From: Thalassotalea fonticola | GTDB lineage: Bacteria > Pseudomonadota > Gammaproteobacteria > Enterobacterales > Alteromonadaceae | Assembly (NCBI RefSeq): GCF_032911225.1 | Contig: NZ_CP136600.1 | Span: 4,712,001-4,776,000 of the forward strand | Direction of reading: 5' to 3' | Length of the DNA stretch: 64,000 nt | In this document: piece by piece, positions 45,693 through 58,195 of the stretch | Layout: each line of letters starts with the position of its first letter | Numbering within the stretch: the stretch's first letter is position 1 | Made by a program: the position numbers and the translations under genes | Notes under the pieces: generated by a model | What the model was told of the DNA's origin: nothing | What the model saw: only the letters and a program-made list of their open reading frames with translations | Databases searched by the model: none

Positions 45693-46808
45693 CTACGAAA
45701 TCAATCGCCTATGCGTACTAATTGCCATAATAACGCCAAACCCAGCCATCAAGGTTACCATAGAAGTGCCACCATAACTGACCAATGGTAGTGGTACACC
45801 AACAACAGGCAATATTCCTGATACCATCCCAATGTTTACGAAAACATAAACAAAGAAGGTTAGCGTTAGACTACCAGCCAGTAATTTTGTGAACGCTTCT
45901 TGGGCATTAAATGCAATCCATAAACCACGCATAACAATTAATAGATAGATCAGTAGTAAACCAACAATGCCTATTAAGCCAAACTCTTCACTGAATACAG
46001 CAAAAATAAAGTCGGTGTGGCGCTCGGGCAAAAACTCTAATTGCGACTGTGTTCCTTGCAGCCAACCCTTTCCTGAAATTCCGCCGGAGCCGATAGCAAT
46101 TTTTGATTGAATGATGTGATAACCAGAGCCTAGTGGATCTTGCTCAGGGTTTAAAAACGTTAATACTCGCTGTTTTTGGTAATCACGCATTAAGAACATC
46201 CATAAAATGGGCATAAACGCTGAAACAACTCCTGCGGAAATTCCAATTAATTTCCAACTGGCACCAGCCAGAAATAATACAAAAATACCTGAACTGGCAA
46301 TGAGTAATGAAGTGCCTAAATCGGGTTGTTTAGCTATCATCAAGGTAGGAAGCATTACTAATACAAAGGCAATTAATATATGCCTAGTTTTGGCGGGTAG
46401 ATCATAACGACTAATAAACCAGGCGATGGTCATTGGCACAACCAGTTTCATGATTTCGGAAGGCTGAAATTTCATAAAACCTAAATCTAACCAGCGCTGC
46501 GCGCCTTTGCCAACATGGCCAAACAACAAAACGGCAAGCAACATCAATAACCCTAAAATAAACACGATCACAGCCCAGCGTTGATAGACCGAAGGTGGTA
46601 TTTGTGCAACAACAAACATTACCCCAAGACCTATTCCTAGGCGGATAACTTGTCTAATGACTAAATCAAGCTCTTGGCCCCCGGCACTGTAAATTACACA
46701 TAAACCTACGCTCATTAGCAACAACAGCACAAACAAAAGCGGCAAATCTATATGGATCCGCTCTAATAAGGTTTTCTTTTTAGCTTCGTCTTTGCCTACA
46801 TAACGCAT
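45693..46808 (-). CDS. rodA: Rod shape-determining protein RodA (SEDS glycosyltransferase)
   Basis: This 371-aa SEDS protein with about ten transmembrane helices polymerises lipid II during cell elongation. SEDS signatures seen are WLDLGFMKFQPSEIMKL, ERHTDFIFAVFSEEFGLIG and VVGVPLPLVSYGGTSM. The Asp required for activity would be in the ERHTDFIF loop region. It lies 27 bases after mrdA, its partner transpeptidase. The length equals E. coli RodA (370 aa). Confidence 0.96.
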   Translation of the reverse strand: MRYVGKDEAKKKTLLERIHIDLPLLFVLLLLMSVGLCVIYSAGGQELDLVIRQVIRLGIGLGVMFVVAQIPPSVYQRWAVIVFILGLLMLLAVLLFGHVGKGAQRWLDLGFMKFQPSEIMKLVVPMTIAWFISRYDLPAKTRHILIAFVLVMLPTLMIAKQPDLGTSLLIASSGIFVLFLAGASWKLIGISAGVVSAFMPILWMFLMRDYQKQRVLTFLNPEQDPLGSGYHIIQSKIAIGSGGISGKGWLQGTQSQLEFLPERHTDFIFAVFSEEFGLIGIVGLLLIYLLIVMRGLWIAFNAQEAFTKLLAGSLTLTFFVYVFVNIGMVSGILPVVGVPLPLVSYGGTSMVTLMAGFGVIMAISTHRRLIS

Positions 46809-46835
46809 GTTTTATTATTCTCTAAAGGTAATTCT

Positions 46836-48776
46836 TTATTTAACCGCAACTAGCTTTTTATTGGCAAAGTACTGATCCATGATCTGTCTTGCCACGGGAC
46901 CTGCGTTAGAGCCACCACCACCTACAGCTACATTTTCAATCGCGATAGCTACCACAATTTCTGGCGCAGTAAATGGCGCAAAGGCAATAAACATAGCATT
47001 ATCGCGTTTATCTTCTGAAAGTTTGCTTGCATCATAATCAGTATCTTGCGCCCGACCTACGACCTCGCCAGTACCTGATTTACCGGCGGCATCATAACTT
47101 GTGCCTAAAAATGCGCGATAACCTGTACCGGCAGGTTTTCTTACTGTTTTATGCATCGCTTCTAAAATAATATCCCAGCTATTTGGGTTGTTTAATTCAA
47201 TCGGCGGCTTATCATTTATTTCAAACGGGATAATTTCTTTAGTTAGTGCTGGGCTATTAGTCATATCATCTGTTTCGTCATAATTAACTTCGGCAGTAAA
47301 CGATGAGACTTGATGAATTTTTGATAAAAAGTGCGGCTCTTTAATTTCGCCTTTATTCACTAAAATGGAGGTTGCTTGTGCCAATTGCAGTGGTGTAACT
47401 GTCCAATAACCTTGGCCAATACCAATATTTACGGTATCGCCATGATACCAAGGTTGATTATAACGCGCCCGTTTCCAACCTCGACTCGGCATTATTGCTT
47501 CACTTTCTTCATAAATATCGATACCAGTAGATTCACCAAAACCAAATTTGGCCATGGTTTCAGAAATTTTATCTATACCGAGTTTATAAGAAAGATCGTA
47601 AAAAAAAGTATTACATGATCGCATTACCGCTTCTTCTAAAGTCACCCAGCCGTGTCCCCATTTTAAATGATCACGGTATTTGCGTTTGCCATTTTTAAGT
47701 TTGAAAAAACCAGGATCCCAAATTTTTGACGTAGTGGTGATCATATTATTTTCCAGGCCTGTTAAGCCCAAAAATGGTTTGATAGTTGATGCTGGCGGAT
47801 AAGTGCCTTTTGTTGCTCTGTTGACTAATGGGCGATTGCGGTTTTGTAGTTTTTTATAGTTTTTTGATGAAATGCCATGCACAAACAAATTGCCGTCATA
47901 GCTTGGGTTTGAATAAAACGCTAACACACCACCATCTCGTGGGTCGATAGCAACCACTGCTCCACGTTTTCCTGACAGGGCTCGTTTTGCAATCATTTGC
48001 AATTCTATATCTAGGGTTAAGGTGAGATCACTCCCTGATACAGGAGGAGTAAAACTTAAGGTACGCAGAATTCTCCCTTGGTTATTCACTTCAACTTCTT
48101 GATGCCCCATAGTGCCATGCAACATCTCTTCGTAATAGCGCTCTAGGCCTAACTTACCAATGTCACGAGTGGCTTTATAATCTTCCGACTTGCCTTGCTC
48201 GTCTAATTTAATTAAATCTTTGCGATTAATTTTGGCTACATAACCTAAAGAGTGAGTGGTTAAATCCGCAAAAGGGTAATAACGCTTTAAACGCGCTTCG
48301 ATGATAACCCCTGGATACAAGTGTTGGCTTACTGAAATTTTAGCCACTTGCTCATCGTTTAACCGAGAAATTAACTCAATAGGCTTAAAGCGACGCTTAT
48401 AACGCATCGCTTCTAAAAAGTCTGTTTTTTGCTCATCAGAAATATCTACAATGGTGCTGAGTAAAGCTAAGGTTTTGTTAATATCTTTAACTTGTTCAGG
48501 GATGATTTCTAGAGAATATACGGGTTTGTTCTCAGCTAACAATACGCCATTTCGATCATAAATCAGGCCTCTATTCGGTGCTACCGGCAAAAGTTTAATG
48601 CGGTTTTTATTCGATCTAGTTTGGTATTTTTCAAACGAATTGACTTCTAACTCATATAAATTATTAAATAAAATCAATAGCATAACCAATACACCTAAAA
48701 AGGTGATAAAGGCTCTGCGGGCAAACAGGTTTGCCTCAGCACTGTGATTTCTAATTGATACGTGTTTTATCGCCAC
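46836..48776 (-). CDS. mrdA: Penicillin-binding protein 2
   Basis: The 646-aa class B PBP is the elongasome transpeptidase. It has a short cytoplasmic tail, one transmembrane helix (residues about 22-42), a non-penicillin-binding pedestal domain (NRGLIYDRNGVLLAENKPVYSLE) and a transpeptidase domain. The nucleophile is Ser330 in STIK, with SCN at 387-389 and KSGTGE near residue 557 in place of KTG, as usual in PBP2. It lies 6 bases after rlmH and is followed by rodA. Length is close to E. coli PBP2 (633 aa). Confidence 0.96.
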   Translation of the reverse strand: MAIKHVSIRNHSAEANLFARRAFITFLGVLVMLLILFNNLYELEVNSFEKYQTRSNKNRIKLLPVAPNRGLIYDRNGVLLAENKPVYSLEIIPEQVKDINKTLALLSTIVDISDEQKTDFLEAMRYKRRFKPIELISRLNDEQVAKISVSQHLYPGVIIEARLKRYYPFADLTTHSLGYVAKINRKDLIKLDEQGKSEDYKATRDIGKLGLERYYEEMLHGTMGHQEVEVNNQGRILRTLSFTPPVSGSDLTLTLDIELQMIAKRALSGKRGAVVAIDPRDGGVLAFYSNPSYDGNLFVHGISSKNYKKLQNRNRPLVNRATKGTYPPASTIKPFLGLTGLENNMITTTSKIWDPGFFKLKNGKRKYRDHLKWGHGWVTLEEAVMRSCNTFFYDLSYKLGIDKISETMAKFGFGESTGIDIYEESEAIMPSRGWKRARYNQPWYHGDTVNIGIGQGYWTVTPLQLAQATSILVNKGEIKEPHFLSKIHQVSSFTAEVNYDETDDMTNSPALTKEIIPFEINDKPPIELNNPNSWDIILEAMHKTVRKPAGTGYRAFLGTSYDAAGKSGTGEVVGRAQDTDYDASKLSEDKRDNAMFIAFAPFTAPEIVVAIAIENVAVGGGGSNAGPVARQIMDQYFANKKLVAVK

Positions 48777-48782
48777 TAACCA

Positions 48783-49253
48783 TTACTCACGATGATAAGG
48801 ATGGTTATTGTTAATGCTCCAAGCACGGTACAAACTTTCTGCGATCATAATTCTTACCATAGGGTGTGGTAAGGTTAGAGCCGATAACGACCACTTTTGT
48901 TCCGAGGCTTTTATGCAAGCTGGTGCTAAACCTTCAGGGCCACCAACCAGTAAAGACACATCGCGACCATCCATTTGCCACTTTTCCAGCTCTTGTGCCA
49001 GTTGTGGAGTCGTCCAGGGCTTGCCTTCTACTTCTAAAGTAACAATGCGATTGCCTTTAGGAATGGCGGCTAAGGTCTGTTCGCCTTCTTTTTCTAAAAT
49101 GCGAGCAATGTCGGCATTTTTACCACGCTTACCTGGGGTTATCTCAATTAAGTCGAAGCTTAAATCACGAGGAAAGCGTCGGGAATACTCGCTAAATCCT
49201 TGAGCAATCCAACTTGGCATTTTATTGCCAACGGCAATGAGGGTGAGACGCAT
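48783..49253 (-). CDS. rlmH: 23S rRNA pseudouridine(1915) N3-methyltransferase RlmH
   Basis: The 156-aa SPOUT methyltransferase modifies pseudouridine 1915 of 23S rRNA in assembled 70S ribosomes. The knotted SAM site is [12 protein letters not shown], and the C-terminal [20 protein letters not shown] plus NNHPYHRE ending is diagnostic. The length matches E. coli RlmH (155 aa). It lies 5 bases downstream of rsfS and 6 bases upstream of mrdA, in the conserved order. Confidence 0.97.
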   Translation of the reverse strand: MRLTLIAVGNKMPSWIAQGFSEYSRRFPRDLSFDLIEITPGKRGKNADIARILEKEGEQTLAAIPKGNRIVTLEVEGKPWTTPQLAQELEKWQMDGRDVSLLVGGPEGLAPACIKASEQKWSLSALTLPHPMVRIMIAESLYRAWSINNNHPYHRE

Positions 49254-49258
49254 ATGGG

Positions 49259-49582
49259 TTATTCGTCAGACCAAAGTTTTTCTAGTTGATAAAGGTCACG
49301 AGTGTCATCGGTCATTACATGCACAATAACATCACCTAAATCAAGCAGGGCCCACTCTCCAACATCGGTACCTTCAATACCAATAGGTTTCATCTGTTTG
49401 GCTTTCATTGCTGTGTTTAGATTTTCAGCAATTGAACTGACATGTCTTGATGAGTTACCTGAACAAATTACCATGTAATCGGTAAAACTGGCTTTTTCTG
49501 CAACATTTAGAGTTACGATATCACGGGCTTTAATGTCTTCTAGTTGGGTTTGTACAAATTCAACTAATTGTTCTGCTTGCAA
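49259..49582 (-). CDS. rsfS: Ribosome silencing factor RsfS
   Basis: This 107-aa protein binds ribosomal protein L14 and blocks subunit joining in starvation. The family features are [33 protein letters not shown] (core [15 protein letters not shown]) and [15 protein letters not shown] near the C-terminus. E. coli RsfS is 105 aa. It is paired with rlmH, and a 129-base gap separates it from nadD. Confidence 0.96.
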   Translation of the reverse strand: MQAEQLVEFVQTQLEDIKARDIVTLNVAEKASFTDYMVICSGNSSRHVSSIAENLNTAMKAKQMKPIGIEGTDVGEWALLDLGDVIVHVMTDDTRDLYQLEKLWSDE

Positions 49583-49711
49583 AGTGTATTCCTTAAAATC
49601 TTATGTTTATTATCACCAGAGTGAAAATAAATGCTGCCAGTTCAGGCAAAAATTTATTGTATGGCACTTATTCTAACCCGAAGTGACAAAAGTTAACAGC
49701 GGTGCTAACTA

Positions 49712-50371
49712 TTAACGATAAAGTTTATGCTGCTCAATAAATTGCGCCACACTTTTGGATAAAAACTCACTGCAGTCTTCTTTACCGTTAAGTTTTTTAC
49801 GAATTTCAGTTGATGAAATATTTACCTGGCAAGTTTCTAGTAATAAAATTTTGCCGGCGCTTTGTTGTTTCACCAAGTTAATGTCGTCGGTAATCCTCTT
49901 ACATATACTCTCATCGCATAATGTAGTTGGGCAATAACCGGGTCTTGTGCTGACTACAAAATGACAAAGTGTCAGCAACTCTTGTATTTGGTGCCAAGTC
50001 GGTAATGAAATTAGTGAATCGGTACCAATAAAAAAATAAAGTCTAGCATTTGGATGTTGCTGTTTTAATTCTTTAATTGAATCTATGGTAACTGATTTTG
50101 TGTGTCGCTTTAATTCGCGTTCATCCAAGGTAAATAATGAACTTTCATTACAGACTAGCTCTACCATTTTCTTGCGTTGCAATGTACTTGCCACTGTAGA
50201 TTGCTTATGAGGTGGAATATGTGCAGGAACGAGTAATACCTGTGAAAGGCCAAGTTGTTTGGCGATATCTTCGCTAGGCTTTGTATGACCTAAATGGATT
50301 GGGTCAAAAGTACCACCGAAAATGCCAATATGTTGTTGGTCTTTTTCCAGCATGCTAGGCGAAATACTCAT
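49712..50371 (-). CDS. nadD: Nicotinate-mononucleotide adenylyltransferase NadD
   Basis: The 219-aa nucleotidyltransferase makes deamido-NAD from NaMN and ATP. IGIFGGTFDPIHLGH near residues 16-30 carries the HxGH ATP-binding motif, and SSTEIRKKL near the end is the ISSTxIR motif. It overlaps the end of holA by 17 bases; the internal ATG at codon 7 is an alternative start that would remove most of the overlap. The length matches E. coli NadD (213 aa). Confidence 0.95.
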   Translation of the reverse strand: MSISPSMLEKDQQHIGIFGGTFDPIHLGHTKPSEDIAKQLGLSQVLLVPAHIPPHKQSTVASTLQRKKMVELVCNESSLFTLDERELKRHTKSVTIDSIKELKQQHPNARLYFFIGTDSLISLPTWHQIQELLTLCHFVVSTRPGYCPTTLCDESICKRITDDINLVKQQSAGKILLLETCQVNISSTEIRKKLNGKEDCSEFLSKSVAQFIEQHKLYR

Positions 50372-51413
50372 AATCGAGTGACAGGTTCTGGGTTACATCA
50401 CCATAATATAAGGTTAAACAAACATCTGATAACAAAATAAAATCATCAAAATCGCTGCTAGTTTTACTGATCAAGTCGGTTTTAGCCAAACGCATTTTTG
50501 CTCGTTTTATATTGGCCAAGGTAACGTTGTTAAGTGCGTGATTGTATAAGGGCTTTTTTTTGTCCCAAATGCGTAGTTCTTTAAATAATGCATCACGATT
50601 CTCACCGTTTTTGATTCGAGTTAACATCATCTCAATTTGTAATATTTCTTTATGAACTATCCAAACAAGTTGGGCTAACACCACGCCTTCATGCTTCATT
50701 TGAGTAAGCATGTTATTGCATTGTTCGAGTTGGCCAGCGAGTAATGCGTCGGTCAACTGAAATGGACTAAATTTGGATTGTTTGATCAACAGTTGTTCTA
50801 GGTCTTCGCTGCGGATAAATTGTTGATCAAATAATAAGGTCAGCTTTTGCAGCTCTTGAGCTAACGCAGGAGTATTGCCAATAAAAAAATCACTTAATAA
50901 TTGCTGCGCTTGCGAGTCCATGTTTAGCTTTAATTGTCGGCATTGATTATTAAGCCAAATGCTTAAGCTTTTTCCTTCAAGATCATAAAGCGGAATATAA
51001 CAGCCAATTTTATCTAAGGACTTAAACCACTTTTTCTTGCTGGTAGATGCATCAAGCTTTGGTCCATGAAGAATTAACAACACATCACTTTGACCTTGCC
51101 CATCAATAAAATCACCAATATCGCTAAGCGTTTTTACAGCACGGTCATCAAGTTTATTATTGACTAAATCAATTTCAATAATTCGTTTTTCGGCAAATAA
51201 ACTGAGCGATTGAAATTCATTGTAGACCTGATTCCAGTCAAATTTATCATCGTTACTAAAACGAATTAATTCATCATACCCTTGGTCTTTGGCGCTGAGT
51301 TTAATGTTGTCCAAGGCATCATTTTTTTGCCAAGGTTCATCACCAAATACTAACCAAACAGCAAGCAGTTGTTTCTGTAGTTGGTTAGCAAGTTGGTTAT
51401 GATAAATGCGCAT
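50355..51413 (-). CDS. holA: DNA polymerase III subunit delta
   Basis: This 352-aa AAA+-like clamp-loader subunit opens the beta clamp. The N-terminal MRIYHNQLANQLQKQLLAVWLVFGDEPW is typical (LxxVWLVFGDEP), as are FAEKRIIEIDL and the C-terminal helices with the family pattern. The length is close to E. coli HolA (343 aa). It lies 8 bases after lptE and overlaps nadD, in the conserved leuS-lptE-holA-nadD order. Confidence 0.95.
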   Translation of the reverse strand: MRIYHNQLANQLQKQLLAVWLVFGDEPWQKNDALDNIKLSAKDQGYDELIRFSNDDKFDWNQVYNEFQSLSLFAEKRIIEIDLVNNKLDDRAVKTLSDIGDFIDGQGQSDVLLILHGPKLDASTSKKKWFKSLDKIGCYIPLYDLEGKSLSIWLNNQCRQLKLNMDSQAQQLLSDFFIGNTPALAQELQKLTLLFDQQFIRSEDLEQLLIKQSKFSPFQLTDALLAGQLEQCNNMLTQMKHEGVVLAQLVWIVHKEILQIEMMLTRIKNGENRDALFKELRIWDKKKPLYNHALNNVTLANIKRAKMRLAKTDLISKTSSDFDDFILLSDVCLTLYYGDVTQNLSLDYEYFA

Positions 51414-51421
51414 AAGAGAGG

Positions 51422-51933
51422 TTAAAGCTCTGTAGTTGCAAGGTTACGTAAGATGGTGTTGGCAGCTTCAATACGCATCTCTTTGCGTAATAAGCTTAGC
51501 TCTCTGGTTTTAGCGAGTGCTCTATCTGGATCTTCTTGATAATTGCGAGTAATTTCAAAGCTATGGTGTTGGTTATCTGTATTCTCAAACCTGATTTCAT
51601 AACGTACTGAATAGGTTAATTCATACTCAGCAACTTGACCGTTTTCAAATAAGGATAAAGTGCGACGATTGAGTGAATCTTTTAAAATACGTAGCTCTGG
51701 GATGTTAGTGCTGCTTTTATTCAGCACCTTTACATCATTATCTTTTAAATTTGATTTTACAAAGCGGGTTAGCTCACCATGTGGGTCTTGTGAGCTTACA
51801 TATAAGGTTTGCATTTCATCGGGTAATAAATAATCGCCACGTAAATGAAAGCCACAGCCAGTAAGGAAAGATGCCGTTAGCAGGACGCTAACGGATACTT
51901 TTATCCACTTTGTAAAAACAGCGATTTTTGTCA

Positions 51934-51934
<1 letters not shown>
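51422..51934 (-). CDS. lptE: LPS-assembly lipoprotein LptE
   Basis: The 170-aa lipoprotein plugs the LptD barrel and helps place lipopolysaccharide in the outer membrane. The lipobox is LTGCGFHLRG (Cys27), where GFHLRG is the family's conserved start of the mature protein. The start ATG overlaps the leuS stop by one base (TAATG). The length is similar to E. coli LptE (193 aa). Confidence 0.95.
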
Positions 51935-54549
<2,615 letters not shown>

Positions 54550-54773
54550 CTAAATTTTTTGCTAATCAAATTTTTATTTAGCACTAGACATGAATTTAAA
54601 ATATTGCTCGGATAATAACTTAAATATTTGCTAAATGGTATAGAAGAGCGCGTCGTTTCTCCCTAATCAGCTCAGTTTGTCTATACTTTTAATGTAAGTA
54701 TTGAAATTTATACACAATCCAACGCTTTGACGTGAATTAAGTATAAAAATAGTAGGTAAATTTAGGACGGTTT

Positions 54774-55259
54774 ATGAGTGACAAAAATAGCAATTATCAA
54801 AACATTTTCGATAAAATTTATCTTTGGTTAAAAGATGCTAAAAATGATGAAGTTAAATCGATCATGCAATGGGTAAACAAGGCCGATGAATTTATTAATG
54901 CAGCTGAGCAAGTTTCTATTAACGAATACCAGTTGTCAATTGAGAGTTTTAAGCAAGACTTACTCGGTTTTTATCAACACAACAAAACCGATGCTGAAAA
55001 CTCTATGTATCTCAATGCTATTAGTGAAGGCATGTGGCAGCATTTGGCTCATATGACCGATCAAACACAAGTTGAGTGGACTGAATTAGTCGATGATTTC
55101 AATCATGACGGTACCTATAAAACCGGAGATTTAATTGGCTTTGGGCGTATACAGTGTCAAGGATGTGCTAGGCAGGTTGATGTAACCCACGCAAGTACGG
55201 TCATTCAATGTCCAAATTGCGGTTCAAATGAATATTCTCGCCAGGCGTTTAGTGATTAA
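54774..55259 (+). CDS. Zinc-ribbon protein of the YbeL type (DUF1451)
   Basis: The 161-aa protein has a helical N-terminal region and a C-terminal zinc ribbon, CQGCARQ and CPNCGS, four Cys likely binding zinc. This pattern and its position divergent from leuS match E. coli YbeL, whose function is unknown. GLGRIQCQGC-like spacing in DUF1451 proteins is seen here as GFGRIQCQGC. It has its own promoter region shared divergently with leuS. Confidence 0.9.
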   Translation: MSDKNSNYQNIFDKIYLWLKDAKNDEVKSIMQWVNKADEFINAAEQVSINEYQLSIESFKQDLLGFYQHNKTDAENSMYLNAISEGMWQHLAHMTDQTQVEWTELVDDFNHDGTYKTGDLIGFGRIQCQGCARQVDVTHASTVIQCPNCGSNEYSRQAFSD

Positions 55260-55468
55260 TCTTTCATAACGTGCTCATGCAGAACACTTTTTATACGATT
55301 TTAAACTTAGTCAATTTTGGCTTTGCATTTTTATATTACCTAGGTATACACTGATTCTATAGGGTTGTTCTTTTGGTCGAATCTAACTCTTTAAAGTTAT
55401 CAGTTCGACATGATTAAAATAACAATAAAACCTCCTTCTTTTATGTCTTTAAAGGATATCAATATTAC

Positions 55469-57865
55469 ATGACAATATCTAACGACGCACTTAAGGTGCC
55501 AGCCAAGAAATTATGTGCTGAATTACCAGAAAGTTTATTTTCCAAAAGCCAGGTAGATGTCAATGTTAAACAGAAATTTATTGGCCATGAGCGGGCCAAA
55601 GAAGCGCTGAATTTTGGTCTTTCCATGCCATCAACAGGTTTTAATGTATTTGCCAAAGGCGAACCTGGCAGCGGCAGACAAACGTTGATCAGCCAAATGT
55701 TAGCTGAATTTGCTAGTCAACAAGATACAGCCAATGAATGGTGTTACATAAATAATTTTGATGATCATCAAGCGCCGCATAAATTGTATTTAAATGCCGG
55801 TGAAGGAAAACAATTACAAGGTAAAATTAATTCATTAATAGATGATTTGATGGATCTATTTCCTGAGATATTTGATAACCCGGGATATCAACGCCAGAAA
55901 GCCGCTATAGATCGCGCTTTTAATAAGAAATATGATGAAGCCATTGAAAGTGTTGAAGAACATGCCTATTCAAAAGAAGTTGTTTTGTATGAAGAGAAAG
56001 GCGAAATAAGCTTTGCGCCACTCGTTGATGGCAAGCCATTAAACGATAAAGATTTTGCTAACTTAGATGAAACCAAACGAACCGAGTTTTATCAATTGTT
56101 GGAAGAGCTAGAAACCATTCTCAGTGAAAAATTACTGGAATTACCATTATGGAAACGTGAGTCCAGCGTTGCCATGCGAAAATTAAAATTTGGTACCGCT
56201 GAACAAAGCATACGTCCGTTACTAAAAGAACTTGAACGTGAATTTGCGGCAAACCTTGGCGTGTTGAAATACCTTCATCAAGTGAAAGGATCTATCACTG
56301 AGGCGGTATTAGATATATTGGTTGATGAAAACTCAGAAAATCCTCGTGACGACAAAGGTTGTCGCAAAATGATGGAAGAGCGTTTCATGCCAAACTTGCT
56401 GGTTTCTCGAGTACCTAACGAGGGGGCGCCTGTTGTTTATGAACAAAACCCTACCTACCAAAACCTTTTTGGCTCTATTGACTATTCATCATTTCAAGGG
56501 GCGGTGTATACCAATTACCGGTTAATTCGCAGTGGTGCTTTACATCGTGCCAATGGCGGTTATTTATTATTGGATGCCGAAAAGTTATTAACCCAGCCAA
56601 TGATTTGGCAACGGTTAAAATTGGCATTAAAAACCGGTGAAGCACAAATAGATCATCCATACGCTGATATGGCTATGGGCAGTAGTGTTAGTTTGCAGCC
56701 TGAAAAAATCCCGCTGAAAGTGAAAGTGATTTTACTCGGCAATTCTGAAATTTATTATACCTTACAAGAGTATGATCAAGAGTTTACCGAGCTGTTTCGC
56801 GTACTGGCTGACTTTGATCGTCACGTTGATAAAAATCAGGAAAATTTAAAGGCGTATGCCACATTAATACGCCAACACGCACAAAAGCACGATTACCCGA
56901 TCGTTAATGATAAAGCGGTGAGTTTATTGGTTCGTTATTCTCTGCGAAAGGCTGAGCATCAACAACGCTTGTCTGCCAATATAGTACAAATAAACGATTT
57001 GCTTGATGAAGCCAAATTTATTTGGCAAAAATTAGGCAGTGCCGGCAATATTGAAGAAACTCATGTTGAGGCTGCACTTGCGGCAAAAGCGAGAAGAACC
57101 GGACGCTTAAGCGAAACATGGCTTCAGGAAATCAAAGAAGAACAAGTGCTTATCTCAACCGAAGGGCAGGCGGTAGGCAAGGTTAATGGCTTAACCGTAC
57201 TTGAAATTGGTGATAGCGTGTTTGGTACACCTGCACGTATTTCTGCCACCGTTTATGCGGGGGCGCAAGGGGTAACAGATATTGAGCGCGAAGCCGAGTT
57301 AGGTAAATCAATTCACTCGAAAGGTGTACTGTTATTGATTGGTTATCTTGGCCATAAATATGGTCAAAGCTTTCCGTTATCAATATCAGCGAATATTGCC
57401 ATTGAACAATCTTATGGCCATATCGATGGTGATAGTGCATCAATGGCTGAGCTTTGCGCATTAATATCGTCAATTACCAAATTACCAATTAATCAACAGC
57501 TCGCCATAACTGGTTCAATGAACCAACACGGTGAGGTGCAATCTATTGGCGGGGTAAACGAAAAAATTGAAGGTTTCTACCGGTTATGTCGTGATAAGGG
57601 ACTTACTGGTGAGCAAGGCGTTATTATCCCAAAAACTAATAAAATCAATCTAATGCTAGACCCTGATGTGATTGAGGCTGTTGAAAACGGTGAGTTTAAT
57701 ATTTATGCTGTTGACCATGTTGATCAGGCATTAGAGCTGTTACTTGGTCAGGCTGCAGGTGTCTCTAAAAGAGATGGTAGCTATCCGAGAAAATCGATTC
57801 ATGGTTTAGCCATGGACAAGTTGTCATATCTATCGGATATGATTAATGGCGGGGATAGCGAATAA
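55469..57865 (+). CDS. Lon-like ATP-dependent protease (YcbZ/LonB type)
   Basis: This 798-aa protein joins a AAA region with a C-terminal Lon protease domain. The Walker A-like segment is KGEPGSGRQTL near residues 63-73, with Arg where Lys is usual. The catalytic dyad is Ser656 in GDSASM and Lys699 in GGVNEKIEGF. An inserted helical domain lies near residues 90-260. It belongs to the YcbZ/LonB-like group, without the N-terminal LON substrate domain of classical Lon (784 aa). It stands alone between ybeL and two small genes. Substrates are unknown. Confidence 0.92.
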   Translation: MTISNDALKVPAKKLCAELPESLFSKSQVDVNVKQKFIGHERAKEALNFGLSMPSTGFNVFAKGEPGSGRQTLISQMLAEFASQQDTANEWCYINNFDDHQAPHKLYLNAGEGKQLQGKINSLIDDLMDLFPEIFDNPGYQRQKAAIDRAFNKKYDEAIESVEEHAYSKEVVLYEEKGEISFAPLVDGKPLNDKDFANLDETKRTEFYQLLEELETILSEKLLELPLWKRESSVAMRKLKFGTAEQSIRPLLKELEREFAANLGVLKYLHQVKGSITEAVLDILVDENSENPRDDKGCRKMMEERFMPNLLVSRVPNEGAPVVYEQNPTYQNLFGSIDYSSFQGAVYTNYRLIRSGALHRANGGYLLLDAEKLLTQPMIWQRLKLALKTGEAQIDHPYADMAMGSSVSLQPEKIPLKVKVILLGNSEIYYTLQEYDQEFTELFRVLADFDRHVDKNQENLKAYATLIRQHAQKHDYPIVNDKAVSLLVRYSLRKAEHQQRLSANIVQINDLLDEAKFIWQKLGSAGNIEETHVEAALAAKARRTGRLSETWLQEIKEEQVLISTEGQAVGKVNGLTVLEIGDSVFGTPARISATVYAGAQGVTDIEREAELGKSIHSKGVLLLIGYLGHKYGQSFPLSISANIAIEQSYGHIDGDSASMAELCALISSITKLPINQQLAITGSMNQHGEVQSIGGVNEKIEGFYRLCRDKGLTGEQGVIIPKTNKINLMLDPDVIEAVENGEFNIYAVDHVDQALELLLGQAAGVSKRDGSYPRKSIHGLAMDKLSYLSDMINGGDSE

Positions 57866-57876
57866 CTTATCAGTTT

Positions 57877-57981
57877 CGAATACGGTACTTTATACCTACG
57901 AATCACGAAGCAGTTATCGAAGTGAAAGGTATTCGGTACTGAGTTTAAAATGTCTTCGTAATTCGTAGTGCAACGTATTCG
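57877..57981. repeat. Imperfect inverted repeat of about 105 bp
   Basis: The outer and inner parts of the left arm (57877-57910: CGAATACG ... TACGAATCACGAAG) are inverted in the right arm (57954-57981: CTTCGTAATTCGTA ... CGTATTCG), with 21 of 22 bases matching outside a 6-12 base unpaired middle. It fills the gap between the Lon-like gene and a small membrane gene and could be a MITE-like remnant or a structured RNA end. Confidence 0.6.
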
Positions 57982-58009
57982 TAATTCATTACTAAGGAAC
58001 AAATATTTA

Positions 58010-58180
58010 ATGACTTTACTAATCATCTTAGCTGTAGTGTTTGGTGGTGTTGCTGTTATGGTGATATTAGGTGAAAAATTCGGTAAACCACTAGAAGTTA
58101 AAGAGCAGCAAAAATATTCAAAGTGGATCACCATCTTAGTGTTTGTTATGTTATTTGCTGCACTATTCAAATTTATCTAA
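58010..58180 (+). CDS. Small membrane protein (56 aa), unknown
   Basis: The ATG at 58010 follows AAGGAACAAATATTTA. The product has an N-terminal helix (TLLIILAVVFGGVAVMVILG), a short charged loop (EKFGKPLEVKEQQKYSKW) and a C-terminal helix (ITILVFVMLFAALFKFI), so a two-helix inner-membrane protein with a cytoplasmic or periplasmic loop is expected. A longer frame from 57968 lacks a ribosome binding site and would add basic residues from the repeat. The family is not recognised. Confidence 0.75.
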   Translation: MTLLIILAVVFGGVAVMVILGEKFGKPLEVKEQQKYSKWITILVFVMLFAALFKFI

Positions 58181-58195
58181 TAGCTAATAAGTTGC

